From the NCBI RefSeq assembly GCF_037038585.1, contig NC_092520.1:123660001-123724000 (forward strand): 64,000 nt of DNA, given 5' to 3'. The notes under the pieces are model-generated. The model saw nothing but the letters and a program-made list of their open reading frames with translations. It did no database searches and was not told where the DNA came from. Source of the DNA: Patagioenas fasciata. Taxonomy: Eukaryota; Chordata; Aves; Columbiformes; Columbidae. Made by a program: the position numbers and the translations under genes. Shown here one piece after another: positions 15,692 to 27,780 of the stretch; position 1 is the stretch's first letter, and every line of letters begins with the position of its first letter.

Positions 15692-18600
15692 AATTTAGAG
15701 ACTTTTAAGGAAAAACAAACAGGATTAAAAGGATGTCATTATGAGAAGAATTTTTTTTCCCATAAATGCTCGGAGACTGTTAAAAATAATGCTATAACAT
15801 CATGATATTTTACCTGCTTCCCTAACTTGTCAGCAAAATCAGTTGTGCCATGAAGGTCCTAAGCCCAGGAATGTATAAGAAGAAAGGAGCTATAGTAGTT
15901 TTAAAAAGAATTAAATGTGGAGTAATTCATACAAGCTGGGAATGGCTTAGGCAGATTGATTTGTCACAGGATGTGCTTCTATGGGAATTTTCTTTATTAA
16001 AGAAGTTGGCTCATGGATGTCAAATCCCATGGTGCTGTTTGCTGCCTTTTAAACTATGTCAGGACTGTGATGTGCTGTTCTATGATGCTGCAAACCAGAA
16101 TGCCGGAAATAGCCCACTTTAGAAAAACCCTCTAAAATTGTACATGCACACCAACACACAACACATAAGCTGCAGGGGAGTTTATTTTTTCACTTCTTGC
16201 TTTTCAGTGCAGCCAGGAATAACATGGCAAGAAGAGTGACTTGTTTCTGGTATATTTTTTCTGTTTTCAAATTCCTTCCTTCCCCCCTCCACTTCTGTTA
16301 TCCTTATTTTCTGCTACAAGTATTACTGATTTAAACAATACCTTTTTAGAAGCCCCTATCCTGTTGCCATTAGCCTGGTACTTCTGGGTGCAGACTGCCA
16401 GGTTTATGGCGTACACAGGGGTTTCTGGGTCTCCAAAACCCAAGACTGAAAAAGCAGCAGAAGCTCATTATTTGGGGTAAAGCTGTGCCCTCTGGCAGAC
16501 CCATAGGGTAAAGTGTAGTGAACTAATATGTAAAGGGTTACCGGTTACTTCTTTTCTTATTTTAACAACTACAGAAATTGCAGGTACTTCCCTCTCCTTC
16601 TGGAAAAACAAGACAGAACAGCAAACTCAGGCCACAGATCAAGCAGCAGATGGCAACTTTGGATAGCCTCTGATTAGGCTGGCTTGAATTAGAGATGAGT
16701 CTCATCCCCTTCCAAGTGAGTACAATACTAGACTGGACTGGGAATTGGATCATGTCTAAACATTGTGTCTGGACTCAAAATGCAGCAGAGTTTTGCTGTA
16801 CCTGATCCAAGGGCTCAGCTTAAGCCGAATTCTAATTAGGGCTAGTAACTTAACAGAGAAATGCTCTATGTGTTGCCATCAGTAGCTCTGTGTTACCTGT
16901 CTCCTCTGATGACATTTTAGGAAAGATAAACTGTCTCTAGGGCACAGCTGGTTTCTGAGGGCTGCTTACAGCACTCCCTTTTAACACATGAAAAGGAAAA
17001 AATCCAATTTGATATAGCTGGAATCAGGACACACTATGATGAGTGAAACTTATCTCCTGATAAGTGAAAACAAGGTAATCTTTGAAGTAGTCAATAGCTA
17101 TTAAGTAGTTGTTTGCAAATCAGGAACAACTTTTTCTTTCCCAACGTAATGCATAGTTAAAAAGGGGCAAAAATTTGAAAATAGACTTCATAACAACAAA
17201 AGGACAAAATCTGGGAAATAATTTTGAGGACAATTGTTAACATAGATGACAAAAAACAGAGAAGCCTCTCTAATTGGTTTTCCAAGCCCCTTGTTCTCAG
17301 AGTAGCTGATTGGAGTTGTGCTGCCTAATGTTACGATCCACTCTTTCTAATCCCTTGCGGCACAGTGAAGGGGAAAGTGTAGCGGCACCGCAGGAAAGGT
17401 AGCTCTGTTTTCAACTCCCTGACTTTCCATGTGCTTTTGTGATAATAGATTAGGTTTATTAAACAGGTCTAGCATCTACATCTCACTATAGGCTATCCTA
17501 ATTAATGTGACTCTTCAATGCAGAGCTGGACTCATCTGCAAATGGTTCTCAGCCCCTCCTTCCTTTTAGAGTTTGCATTGCCAAACCCCCACACTAGCAA
17601 CAGAAGTGATGCTCTCCCAGCTACCAAAATGGAAACAGGCACAGAAGGACTGAGCCCATCAGGAAACTTGTGCTCGCATTAATCTACTCTTGTGTAGGTC
17701 CTTTCTTTATTTTTTCATCTGGAAATTGTTGTTTTATAGAAACAACTGTTTTATTCTGTGCAGATGCTCATAATTTATACCACAAAGAGAAACGGAGCTC
17801 AGGGAACACAGGCATCTATGGCTTATATACGTGGACATATATATTGGTATATGCTACACGCCTTCGAATTCACCTTGTGGAAAGGGCAGATCTCAGCCAT
17901 GCTCTATCACAGATCCATGCTCGGGGTGGGAGGACGCTCTCTGCAACCTCTCCCTGCTACCTCCTTCTCTGTGCTGGTAAAACCACTCTGGGTCAAGATA
18001 AAGGGTACAAACAAAACTTTCTCACTTCCATCATATCTAGTGGGAAGACCCACAAAGGCTGTGGGCCCTGATTACTCTGTCTATGAAGGCAAAAGGACAA
18101 TCTCATGTTCACTGTATGTTTCTGGGCTAATGTATTTCAAGTCTGAGCTTAGACATAGCAAAGGCCATGTGATACTTTAGGCGCTTTAGCATGCAGGGCA
18201 TCCACATCTTGTTAACATGCCAACCTAATTTCACTCTTTTGCTTCACAGACAAGTACCACTTTATTAGTCACAAATCTATTATCTTCCCATTTGAAGGGC
18301 TCTGAATAGGCTTACAGCAACATTCTGCTTTTGTAATACAACAAGTCTTTTCACATTGACAAAAATACTTTAAGAAATTAAAAATAAAATTCAACAGTGA
18401 CAGAAATTCCAGTAATTCCTTTCATCTTCCCAGTGTGAGCCAGCAGGTGCAACTTGACATTCTTTAAACAAACCTTCCCCCTGCTTTGTGGCTGAAGAAA
18501 GGCTTTGGCAAATGCTTATCCTTTGATATGATATGTACTTGACAAAATTCACAGGGCGATCTGAACTGCTGCTTTGAAGCAAATGCTTATTAGAACACTG

Positions 18601-18919
18601 GAGAGCTAAAGTGCACTGTGATTTGGCTCGGTTGCTAGTAAGACATCAAGTAAAATGTGCCCATTATGTCAATTCAAAGTCAAGTCTAAACACGCTGACT
18701 TCTGAGAAATCTGAAAAGAATTTGTGGCCGCTCTGCTGCTTTATTGCTTATGTAATTTGCATTTCCTTCTCTTTCTGTCAGTTCCCCTTTGCATTTCTAT
18801 CTGTGTGGCTGGTGAATCATCTGGAATTCATTAAATATTTTCCATTACTATATTTTACTTTTGAGTTTCAAACCACCTTCTTCTTTCCCCTTCCCCTCCA
18901 AAATGCGCTGCACTACCAG

Positions 18920-19106
18920 ATGAACAGGAAAGGAGGTGGGGACCCATCTCTGTTTCACATCTTCGGGATTGTTCCAGGTTTGTGCTTGGACCACACAGTC
19001 ATTCAGTGGGGAACACTTGATCTAGAATATTTGGAAAGGTCCTGTGAAGAGTGGACCAGCAGTGAGGATGGGAAATCTCACATTGTTGCCTCAAAAATGT
19101 TTATAG
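18920..19106 (+). CDS. Weak candidate 5' exon of the same unrecognised gene
   Basis: This is an open 187-bp block after the acceptor gcactaccag, which has a strong C/T-rich flank just upstream. It ends at TTATAG|gtgaaa with one leftover base, the phase that exon 19294-19491 needs. It begins with ATG (MNRKGGGDPSLFHIFGIVPG) and contains QWGTLDLEYLERSCEEW and SSEDGKSHIVASKMF. An alternative acceptor inside it (ttgttccag, start 18978) keeps the same frame. The implied intron is only 187 bp. The peptide matches nothing I know, so this may be a chance open frame. Confidence 0.2.
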
Positions 19107-19143
19107 GTGAAATGCAAATCTTTTATGCTCCAAAAAAACCAGA

Positions 19144-19170
19144 ACAAAACAAAACAAAACAAAACAAAAC
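19144..19170 (+). repeat. (AAAAC)n microsatellite
   Basis: About five AAAAC units lie inside the short putative intron between candidate exons 18920-19106 and 19294-19491. Confidence 0.92.
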
Positions 19171-19293
19171 ATGTAAGGCTCTTTGTGTCTTGAAATGGCT
19201 TCCCCATGAAATATTACAGTTTTTTTGTAATGTCTTCTTTTTGTCATGCTTGTGAATAACCCTCTCACCTGATGATTGCTTGCTTGTACACAG

Positions 19294-19491
19294 CTATCTT
19301 CTTCAGAAATGATTTCCTGAATCAGGAGAACGCTCACAAAAAGCCTGACCTACCTCTTCTACAGCAAATGGCAGATAATGTGATCCTGGTAGAGGATATC
19401 TCTGATCCTAACAAGCTGTCCAATTTAGTAGAGGTACTTCTAGATGCAGTGTCTGGAAGCTTAGGAAATGCAAGTTCAAACTTGAAATACG
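19294..19491 (+). CDS. Candidate internal exon of an unrecognised gene (GAIN-like helical peptide)
   Basis: This 198-bp block has acceptor gcttgtacacag and donor TACG|gtgaga. It is open in the frame that uses two bases to finish a codon at its start and leaves one base at its end (a symmetric 1-1 exon). It encodes about 66 residues with a balanced, soluble, helix-rich composition; readable pieces are KKPDLPLLQQMADNVILVED, DPNKLSNLVEVLLDAVSG and SLGNASSNLKY. This composition is unlike the cysteine-rich and phenylalanine-rich translations of chance frames nearby. Its one leftover base joins the next candidate exon at 20142 to make Val in frame. The pattern K-L-S, amphipathic helix, N-A-S, then VASKLLHLA across the junction resembles the helical GAIN subdomain A of adhesion GPCRs. 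That likeness is by eye and weak. It could also be a chance pairing or a gene relic. I cannot name the gene. Confidence 0.4.
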
Positions 19492-20141
19492 GTGAGAATT
19501 TTTGATGCTGCATATAAGTAACTACCAAAAGAATCTTCCTGTATGCTTGGTTTATCCAGTTTAGCTTGACTTCATAATTTCCTAACAGATTTTCTATAGT
19601 CTAACTAGAATTATCATATTGAAACAAGACTTTCTGGTGGGTCATCTGTGCCTGAGGTGGTATTCGCAGTTACATTAGACAACCATAACAGTCTGTCCTG
19701 GCCTTGAAATGGCGAGGCATATTTCCATCCAGTCATTCTCACTAGGTGAAAAGCTGCCTCTAGCTGGGGGTGGTAACAGCTCTTCATTGAAGCGAACAAA
19801 GAGGTCTCTCTGGTGGTGATCAGCAGAAGAGGGTATGTTCAGTGGTCAGCCCCAGCAGGCTTCAGACCTGCAGGACATGTCCTAATGTGCTCCAAAGCCA
19901 TCCTACTGCTATAGACTGAATAAATCAATGCAGATAATTAGCCATTGTATTAAACATCAGAAGCAAGCAAATAAGAAGAAAGATGCTCCAGGTTTTTGTT
20001 TTCCCTGCTGTCACAGGAAAAGTGCTTGGAATTGTTGATTTCTTAAAATGCTCAAGGGAGAAATGACACTTGTTTCTTTTTCTGAAAGCTAACATGTAAG
20101 CATAGCAAATGATTTGTTTTGCTTTGCTTTGAAAATACAAG

Positions 20142-20269
20142 TTGCATCTAAACTATTACACCTTGCAGCACATGTAAAGGCAGACATACAGAACAAAGAA
20201 GATCTGTTGGCAAGGCTAGCTGCCCTGAAAAATGGATATGAGGGACACTTGGAAGTAACCCTGGGCAAG
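20142..20269 (+). CDS. Candidate exon continuing the 19294-19491 frame
   Basis: This is a 128-bp block with acceptor aaaatacaag, preceded by a T-rich stretch, and donor GGCAAG|gtatac. It starts with two bases that complete the codon left by exon 19294-19491 (g+tt gives Val) and ends exactly on a codon boundary. It encodes about 42 residues: ASKLLHLAAHVKADIQNK, then EDLLARLAALKNGYEG and HLEVTLGK. The peptide is strongly helical with alternating leucines and lysines. The frame stays open into the intron, so the ORF itself does not force the donor position. The intron between the two blocks would be 650 bp. Support is the phase match, the splice signals and the coding-like residue mix. Transcript evidence is needed, and I cannot assign a family with confidence. 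Confidence 0.38.
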
Positions 20270-20899
20270 GTATACAGAGGGCTCTACGTGTCTAGACTCG
20301 ATGGGGGTTGGGCCATTCGGATACAGTATTGTACTTGCATCAGGTATATAGAGGTCTGTCTGCTCAGTCTCAAGTGGCGTAAAATTGCAGTTTGAGAAAC
20401 TATTTTCGGAGCGACTCACAGCTGTCAGGTAATCCCATGATGTAACCACCTGGCAGAGAGTGCCGTGCAGGTTGCAGTTCATACTCACGGTTTGTTTTTC
20501 TATCTAAACCACCCTAAGAGCTAAATCCCTTAGAAGCAAGGAGGTTTACCTGCTTGAAAGCATATCCATTGTCAGTAAGTCCTGCCCTCAGATGCTAAAG
20601 AAGGTGTGTGCCAGTCATGTCCACGGGCTTGTCAGGTTTCAGGATGGAGCAGCTGAGCTGTCGAGGTTTGTTAACCTCTTGGCATCAAAACAGTAAACTA
20701 CACGTGTTCAGCAAGAAACCGCAAGCACTTTGCCTTAACTCAGCGGGATGAGTGTGCTGAGCAAGGGACATTGGTGAGATGCGTGCACGGACCTTATCTC
20801 AGCAAGCAGAAGCGCTGAGCCAATAACGACGCGATGACTTTGGCATCAGACTAACAAACCAGACGTGCTGATGCTGGCATTCTCAGATTTCGGCTCCTG

Positions 20900-21240
20900 G
20901 CCATTGGGCCAGTGCACTGGAGACACTGAGCCTGTAATATCACAGTACCTAATGACTTGGCATCGCCTCCTCAAGCAAGAGCTGTCATGCTAATAACCAC
21001 AGGGGCTCAGCCTGCCACTTAGCCGAAGACCTATTAATTAGTGATGCTAAGCCAGGAACAGCAGAGAGTCCTGCAAAATTCATATTGATGTCAGCTCTGA
21101 AAGAGTTTTGCCTCTATTAAGGAGATTAATAGTCGCAGTATAGAAAGTGAAAACCTGCTGTTACATCTCCTGGTTTGCCTGTGTGTTGCACCCCTCAGTC
21201 TTCCATGTGACAGTGTAAGAGCTGTCATCTGGTTTTTGGA
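20900..21240. promoter_or_regulatory. Possible non-coding regulatory element
   Basis: Non-repetitive sequence of medium GC with homeodomain-type cores (ATTAATTA at 21033-21040, several TAAT) and a 12-bp direct repeat AAGAGCTGTCAT at 20977-20988 and 21217-21228. There is no convincing reading frame. It could be an enhancer, or intronic DNA of the candidate gene around it. Cross-species conservation would decide. Confidence 0.15.
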
Positions 21241-21282
21241 GGCTAAAGGAGTTTACTCTTTTTTATATAACCCTTTTTTCAG

Positions 21283-21370
21283 TCTCTTCTTCTTACATCT
21301 AAAATTAATGCAGCTTCTGAATTTGCATCAGACAGAAGCGTAGAGAGCATCCAGGGGAAAGGAGTGGTGT
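21283..21370 (+). CDS. Weak candidate next exon of the same unrecognised gene
   Basis: This block follows one of the better acceptors in the region (pyrimidine run cccttttttcag) and is open in phase 0, the phase left by exon 20142-20269. It reads SLLLTSKINAASEFASDRS and then VESIQGKGVV before a GTGTGTGAGG cluster with three overlapping donor choices; 21371 (gtgagg) is the best consensus. The frame continues open to a TGA at 21478-21480. The S-x-x-N, S-E and Q-x-K-G spacing is vaguely like the strand that follows the helical part in GAIN domains. This is inference on a short peptide. Confidence 0.18.
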
Positions 21371-24300
21371 GTGAGGCTGAATCTAGAAGACCTTACAGAA
21401 ATTCACTGTCAGGTTGGAGCAAAGAAAAAAAAAAGAACTATCTTTTCTGTCTTCAAGGAGTTTTTTACAAAGGTCTGTGAGACTCTTCTGTTTTCTAGAT
21501 GGGAAACAATGGAAATGGGGCAGGGGGGTCAGGGAAGAGGCGGGGGAAAAAAAACACCAAACCAGGAACAAAAAACCTGATTAAGTTTCTCAAATTAGTT
21601 ATTTCTAAAGTAAAATGTATTTCGTCTTCCCCAGTAGAAACCAAGGGAGTAGAGAAGGTGACATATTTTCCCCCAATTTTCCACAAGTTTCAGTCTCTTC
21701 CCATGTCTGGTAAATGTTTCTGCAAGTCTGTAAAAAGACATGTGGGAGGCTCCCAGGCTATCGGTATTCAATTAGCATTTAGTACTACAGTCTTCTCTTT
21801 GCAAATTAAAAACTATGCAGTTTCCATAGTGACCTAAACAAGATGAGAATCTGAGTGAAGAGTTGCTGACATAAGTTAAGACAGGCAGAGAGCAATGTAA
21901 ATATTTTAAATTAGTTTAGGGGGTATTTTTGTTCATTTGTTGATTCTCCCAAGGAGTATTTTGAGCAGCAAACTGCAATCCTGACTCAAAAGATCTCTGA
22001 CAGTGTTAGGCCAGATCGATCCTGATGTGAAACTGGTTTGGGTGCTCTTCAGTGTTCTCTGTTAATGTTTCAGAGTAGTAAATGGCCAGGAAAGTATGTT
22101 CTTTGTTATCGGCTATCCATGTAGCTTCACCAGCTCTTTTTCCTTATGGCATCACAGCTTAAACAGATGCATTTCTACGATCTGTATCTTTCTCTGAAAT
22201 TTGAATGACAAATGAGGCTCCCTGCAATGAGTCCACCACAGCAGGAGATGCTGGTTTTACTACAGAAAAAAACATCCAGCACAAAATAATGTTCTTTCAC
22301 AAAGTTCCTTGAGCTCTGCTTTTAAACAGGATTTTGTTTAGGTAACGATAAGCAGATATAGTCATCATCATGTTTTGTTTGGTTGGTTTTTGTTTGTCTG
22401 TTTGTTTTAATTAGGGACTGGGAGAGTATGCCTAGACATTTGGGGTGGGCAAGGAGTGCTGAGTTTTGGTAGGTAAGCAGATGGTTTTATGCAATGTGAC
22501 ATTTAATTTGCAGTCTATAACATGTTTGTGCAGGGCTCAGATCAATTGATTTCCCTTTAGAAATTGGAAAATCATTACTAACATTTGGTTGTTTGTGCAG
22601 ATGGAGCATCAGCGAGACAAAACGTACATGTTCTCTATTGTTTTTGTGAAGGTCAACCACAGATATAAACCTGAGCTTAGAGAAATTTCTCCAAAAACAC
22701 TTGCATCATGCTTCCCTTTCTTAGGGTGGTGCCCTTGAGGCTCAGTACAAGCTCATGATACACGAGACGTTTCTCAGTCGCAAGAAAACCCTGAACTGGC
22801 TGTAGAAATTTCCTAGCCCTTAAGACTGGTATTTCTCATCCTTTCTAAAGTGCTTTGTTTTAAAACGGGAGTTAGAGGGAAGAAGAAATTTCCAAATCAT
22901 GGCCTTCCAATCCGCAAAATTTACAGTTGCTGGTGTGCATTGCCTGCAGCGGGTTCCTCCACATTACCTTGTGCTTAAAGCCAAAGGGTCTGAGCACAGA
23001 GGAAGATTCTTCTTCTCTGCCAACTGTCCTGTTCCCTATTGCTGTTTAGCTGAGTGTCAAACCATGTGTTTAGAGCCCCTCATCGGGATTTTGGCCCCCA
23101 TTAAGCCAAGTCAGTGCATGTGTTGGATTCCTGCATATCTAGCACAGCTACCAGTACCTGAGTTACCCAGCAGTAAAATACGCTGTTTGTGTCACTACAG
23201 CAGAGGCATGTCTGTAATAGATGATTCTCTCCCCTGCATTTGGTTGAATAAGGCAATTTCCACCCCCCACAAGGCAAAATGTACTATAATATCTTCTGTA
23301 CATTTCTATTGCTCTGACACATCCATAACAGCATTCTGCATGAGATTCTATATGGTGTGGATAATAAGACAAATTAAGTATTCCAGCTGCAAAAACATAG
23401 TGTGCAGAGAATGATGTGCAGTTCAGCTGCAAAAATAAAAATACGGTATTTGTGTGACATTCTCTTCAACCCTCTTCCCCTAAGAATTCTTCCTTCTAGG
23501 GTCAGCGTGGAAAAGACAGCCATTGCCAACACGGTGCAGTCCATTTACTTGGTAATCGGGATACTTGCCTTTTTGCAGTTGCCAGTTGGGTGCTCTTAGC
23601 AAATATTAAAATCAAATTAAAAAAAGGCACTGTCAAAATCCAAAATAAGTTAGTAGAGATAAACACAGGTTGGTTTGTTGGGGATTTTTGTGTGAGAGAG
23701 AGTAAAAGTGAATATCCTTTTGAACTCATTCAGTTTCAATTAAAGGGGTGCTTCCACAGTTTAGAACAGTTAACAGAAGTCTCTCCATTTGGATCCATTT
23801 CAAATTCAAGCATACATTTTATTTGGTTCTGTTTATTTCTGTAATTATCATCACTGTCTTCATCTTTCATCCTGGTAGATTCACCAAATGGCAAGGCTCC
23901 CTATAGGAGAAATTCATTCATCCAGCTCTAATTTGGCAGGTGTGTATATACAACTGTGATTACATACTTGCACCACTCAAAGGTGAGCAGCGAATTAAAA
24001 CTTCCTGTGAGAATCATCTTGGTCATTTCCTTTTTTTCTTATTGCCGCTGCTGGTGGTAACCGGCTGTGTGTCTCTGCAGGCTCCTGTCCTGGCACCATA
24101 CGTGACTGGATGCTTTAAAAATTATTTAAAAAGGTGTGCTCATAAGTGACAGGAAAATCCCTGAATTGCCTAGTTCTGTATTCAATCAAGGTTTAGGAGG
24201 TTTTTTATTATTCCTATCTAATAATAAAAACAGCTTTAAGGATGCAGACTCAAAGTCTCAGCTGGTAGGATCAGGCAAAAAGTCCTGTTGCAGCAAATTT

Positions 24301-27300
24301 ACTGAAAGAAGCAACTGAGATTTTGTGTAGTTTAAATTTTCCCTAATCCAACACATCCTGTATTGTGTTCAAAGCATAGCTTCATAGTGTGATTCTCAGC
24401 TAGTGTGCATAATTAATTTACTAATGCAAATGGAAAGGTCCAGGCAACAGCTCTTATAAAAAAAAAACAAAAAAAAACAAAAAACACCACACCTGCAGAA
24501 AACCTCAGGTTCTTAGCTGAATGGTTAAATGGTTGAAAATTCACAGCCCTGTATTTGGTTTTTTTTACATGCACATCAACCTATTGTCTGTTCTGAGACA
24601 AACCTCTTTGTTTCATTATGCTCAGAAGTGGCTACTTGCCTATGGTTCATGCTCTGACCATCCAGCCTCATTGATATAATTTGATCTATTATATTTTTTT
24701 TAACTGTTATGTACTCAGAGCTCAAATCTACCTCAACTGTACAGTAGCCAGGAAATCACAAAACTTTCTTACTAGAACTCTGGAATTAATATTTTACTAA
24801 CAGTAATAACAGAGGAGCCATGGCCAGAATGGCTGCATGGACCAAGCTACAACCTGATTTTTTGCATCCCTTAAAGACAATGTTCACAAGTCGAAGGTGG
24901 GCTGCCTTTGAGGGAGGGTATGAGAGAAGTACGCACTGTTGCACTGCCTTTGTCCATAGTGATCAGTGTTATTTTATGGCCTAAGGTCAAGGGAATTAGG
25001 CAAAATTCAAAACCAGATGAGAAGCAAACTAAATATGCTAACAGGTTCACCAAGAGTCGATTTTGATTATGGACCATGGGACAGGCAGAGAGTAGAAGGT
25101 TGTGGTCCATTCCAAAATTCAGATTTTCAAGAAAGCCAGACCACAGTGACTGATTTGATACTGAAACTTGCAGAGAAGAGGGAAAGTGGTGTCTTGCTGG
25201 ATCTACTATGACCATTAGCTATAAACGTTGGAATGAAAAGCATGTTTTTTAGAAGTTTGGAAATGTTAGGAAAAACTGGGCTCTCCTTAGTGATGGTTGA
25301 GACAACTGGTGCAGCATTGATGGTATCTGCTGTGTAAACAAATACATTTCAGATGACTTTGGGCTTACACGGCAGTGTCTCCTAGTGCTTCAGCAGAAAG
25401 CTAGGAGTGCTGCTTCAAGGGATATTACCAAGTGGCTTCTAACTTCTCTGCCAAATCAGCCATCCGTGCTGGCATCTTGGCCGGGAAGGGTCTCCTGTGT
25501 GACAGGAGTGAGCATCAGGAGCTGAGCTCTGTGTGGCTCCAGGCAAGCCCTTCTCCACCTTGTCCCTGAGAGCTCTTCAGCAGGAGAAGCAGGGGAGCCA
25601 CTGCTTAAACCACCCTGCAGAGCTATAGTTCGGTCTGGGGGTCTGCTGGGGTTTGGCTTTTCCTGTTCCCTACTTAAACTGATTCTGCTGCAGCTGTGAT
25701 AGTTAACGAAGTGCTGAAAATGGGAGCTGTTATTCAGCATAGAGGGGGAAAGTTTTCCTTCTCCTGGCTTACTACAGGCTCCACAAGCCATTCAGATGGG
25801 TTGCAGGGGAGGATTTGGCTGTTAGCTCAAGAAGCGCCATAGTCTGATGAATAAGGCTTGGGAGTTTCATAAACAAACATCTAGGCAGCTGCATCCCACC
25901 CAGGTTGGTGATGGGAGGACAAACTGTTAGTTCTACGAGATATGGCTGAAGGTCTCCTCAGTTACTGCTCTCCTGGCTTTCCTCTGCAACAAGTGAAACT
26001 GCAGGCATTCTCCTACATGCAAAAAGGGACTTTCAATTTAGGATAAAGCCATTTGCTTTGCTTTGCGTTTGTCAACAAAAGTGTTGACATCTGTCTTGTT
26101 TTGGTTTATTGCACATAAATCACAGCTGTAGACATTCTCCAAACTAGTTATTACTCACAAATAAACACAGACGTGTAAGACATTTGCTAGCATGTTTACT
26201 TTTCCAATATGAAACTAATGAGTGACATCATTCTCTAGCAGCTGTCTTGGTTGTGTAGCCCTTCCCTGCAAGAATTGTGCCCTGAGAATGAAAAAAAAAA
26301 AAAGATAAATCAAAAAACAGTAGAATGATAGCAAACATATAAGTATAGTTGGATCATTAATTGAAATAATAAATTACTTATTTCAGCAAGATCACGAGTG
26401 AATTTGAATCCTGGACTTTCAGTTCTATGCAAAGAGCCCTGAGAATGTTTACTTAAGTGAGAAACATTCTCTGCAAGGAAATGGTTAAATAGGGACCTCA
26501 GGAATTCAAAGATAAGGTCCTGCAAAAGAAATACTAAAACTCAAGGGCCATGCCCTTAATTTATGTACACCATTGGTTACAACTTATATCCATCAAAGAC
26601 CTACCTCTTGATGCTTGTTCAACATTATTTGGTCTCCTTGAGCTTACAAAAATTGATCTTGTTTGATTTTAATCTGTAGGAGCTTCTGTCTTCAAGCTCT
26701 AATGACTTAAAACTTCACTTAAAACTGCTTGTCTGTTATCACTGATGGTTCTGGAGAACCAATTCTCCAAAGACATTATATAGCACCAGCAATCAGTGGA
26801 GGCCAACTCTTTTATTTGCCAATACCTTCAGCAGTGTTTATGTGAGTTAAGTAACAATAATATTCTTCAATATGTATGTTTCCTGCATCTGTGAGATAAG
26901 TTTTGCCAAATAAATGAAAGAAGTATGTCCAGAATGTACAAGTGAGGTATGATGTGCCATTTACAGCATGCTCCAGAGGCAACTTGTCAATAGAATTGCT
27001 TCTCTCTCAGCAGCATCTGGTGGAGGTGCAGACAGAAAATCCCAAAGAAACACCAGTGATGCCTAAAAAAATGACAAAGTAATTTTCAAGTTATTTTCAA
27101 AGGAGGTATCTACTTCCCCCATGGTATGACAATAAAGCTGTCACAGATTTGAGCAGGCAGTTAGCCCCAGAACACAGTCCTTCTGACCTCAGTGTTAGTA
27201 CAAGTCAGATACAGAAGTTGTAGATAAATATCTCAGAGAACCTTAGAGCTGAGATGGTCTGCTCTGTTCATCAAAGACTGAGCAAAATTTTGCTTATAGT

Positions 27301-27640
27301 TACATTTTTTGGAATTTAGAGATAGTACTAAACACAGTGAGTAGGATACTCGGTCCCCACAGTGCACTGGGGTACCACTAGACCTGTTGTGAAAGCTGAG
27401 TACATAACATGGTCTATGCTTAAGGGACATCCACTGAAAAGGTTTGGCTTCAACCCTGCAACAACATTGTTAACTTCAGAGAACATTGCATTATTTGTTT
27501 CTTTCAGTGGGAACAGGATGAGCCCAAAAAGAGCCCTTGGGCACATGAGTGCAGATCAGTTTATTTCCTGTGAGTTCATCTTTGATACCTCTGTCTATCT
27601 ATCTTTCAAAATCATGTGCTTCCAAATGGAACAGAGGGGA

Positions 27641-27780
27641 GTTTTTTTGTTTTCACTGATTTGGTGGCAGTTGCTTTGTTTTGTGTGGGTTTCTGTGGTT
27701 TGTTTGGGGTTTGTTTGTTTGTTTGTTGTTTGGGGTTTTTTGGGGGGGAGGTGTTTTGTTTTGTTGTGGGGGTTTTTTCC
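27641..27780 (+). repeat. G/T-rich simple tract with (GTTT)n and G-runs
   Basis: The plus strand is almost only G and T over about 140 bases, with a (GTTT)n core around 27707-27730 and G-runs of four to seven (TGGGGTTTTTTGGGGGGGAGG). Several overlapping chance frames run through it, rich in phenylalanine, valine and glycine, and should be ignored. Confidence 0.9.

Larger units (their letters stand above)
1..18919. other. Intergenic, no gene recognised
   Basis: This is AT-rich, mostly unique sequence. Open frames reach at most about 140 codons (17670-18180) and have residue mixes typical of chance frames. There are small poly-A/T runs and one (GTTT)n. I see no RNA gene, no transposon ends and no splice-linked exon chain. 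Very short exons or non-coding RNA genes cannot be excluded by eye. Confidence 0.6.

Noticed and set aside
17670-18180. Two overlapping frames of 133 and 140 codons
   Set aside because: They overlap in different frames over the same bases and neither peptide looks like a known protein, which is typical of locally stop-poor DNA.
22899-23414. 171-codon plus-strand open frame
   Set aside because: The longest frame after the 19-kb region, but cysteine-, serine- and isoleucine-rich with no recognisable domain, no helpful splice context, and a competing minus-strand frame. Judged chance.
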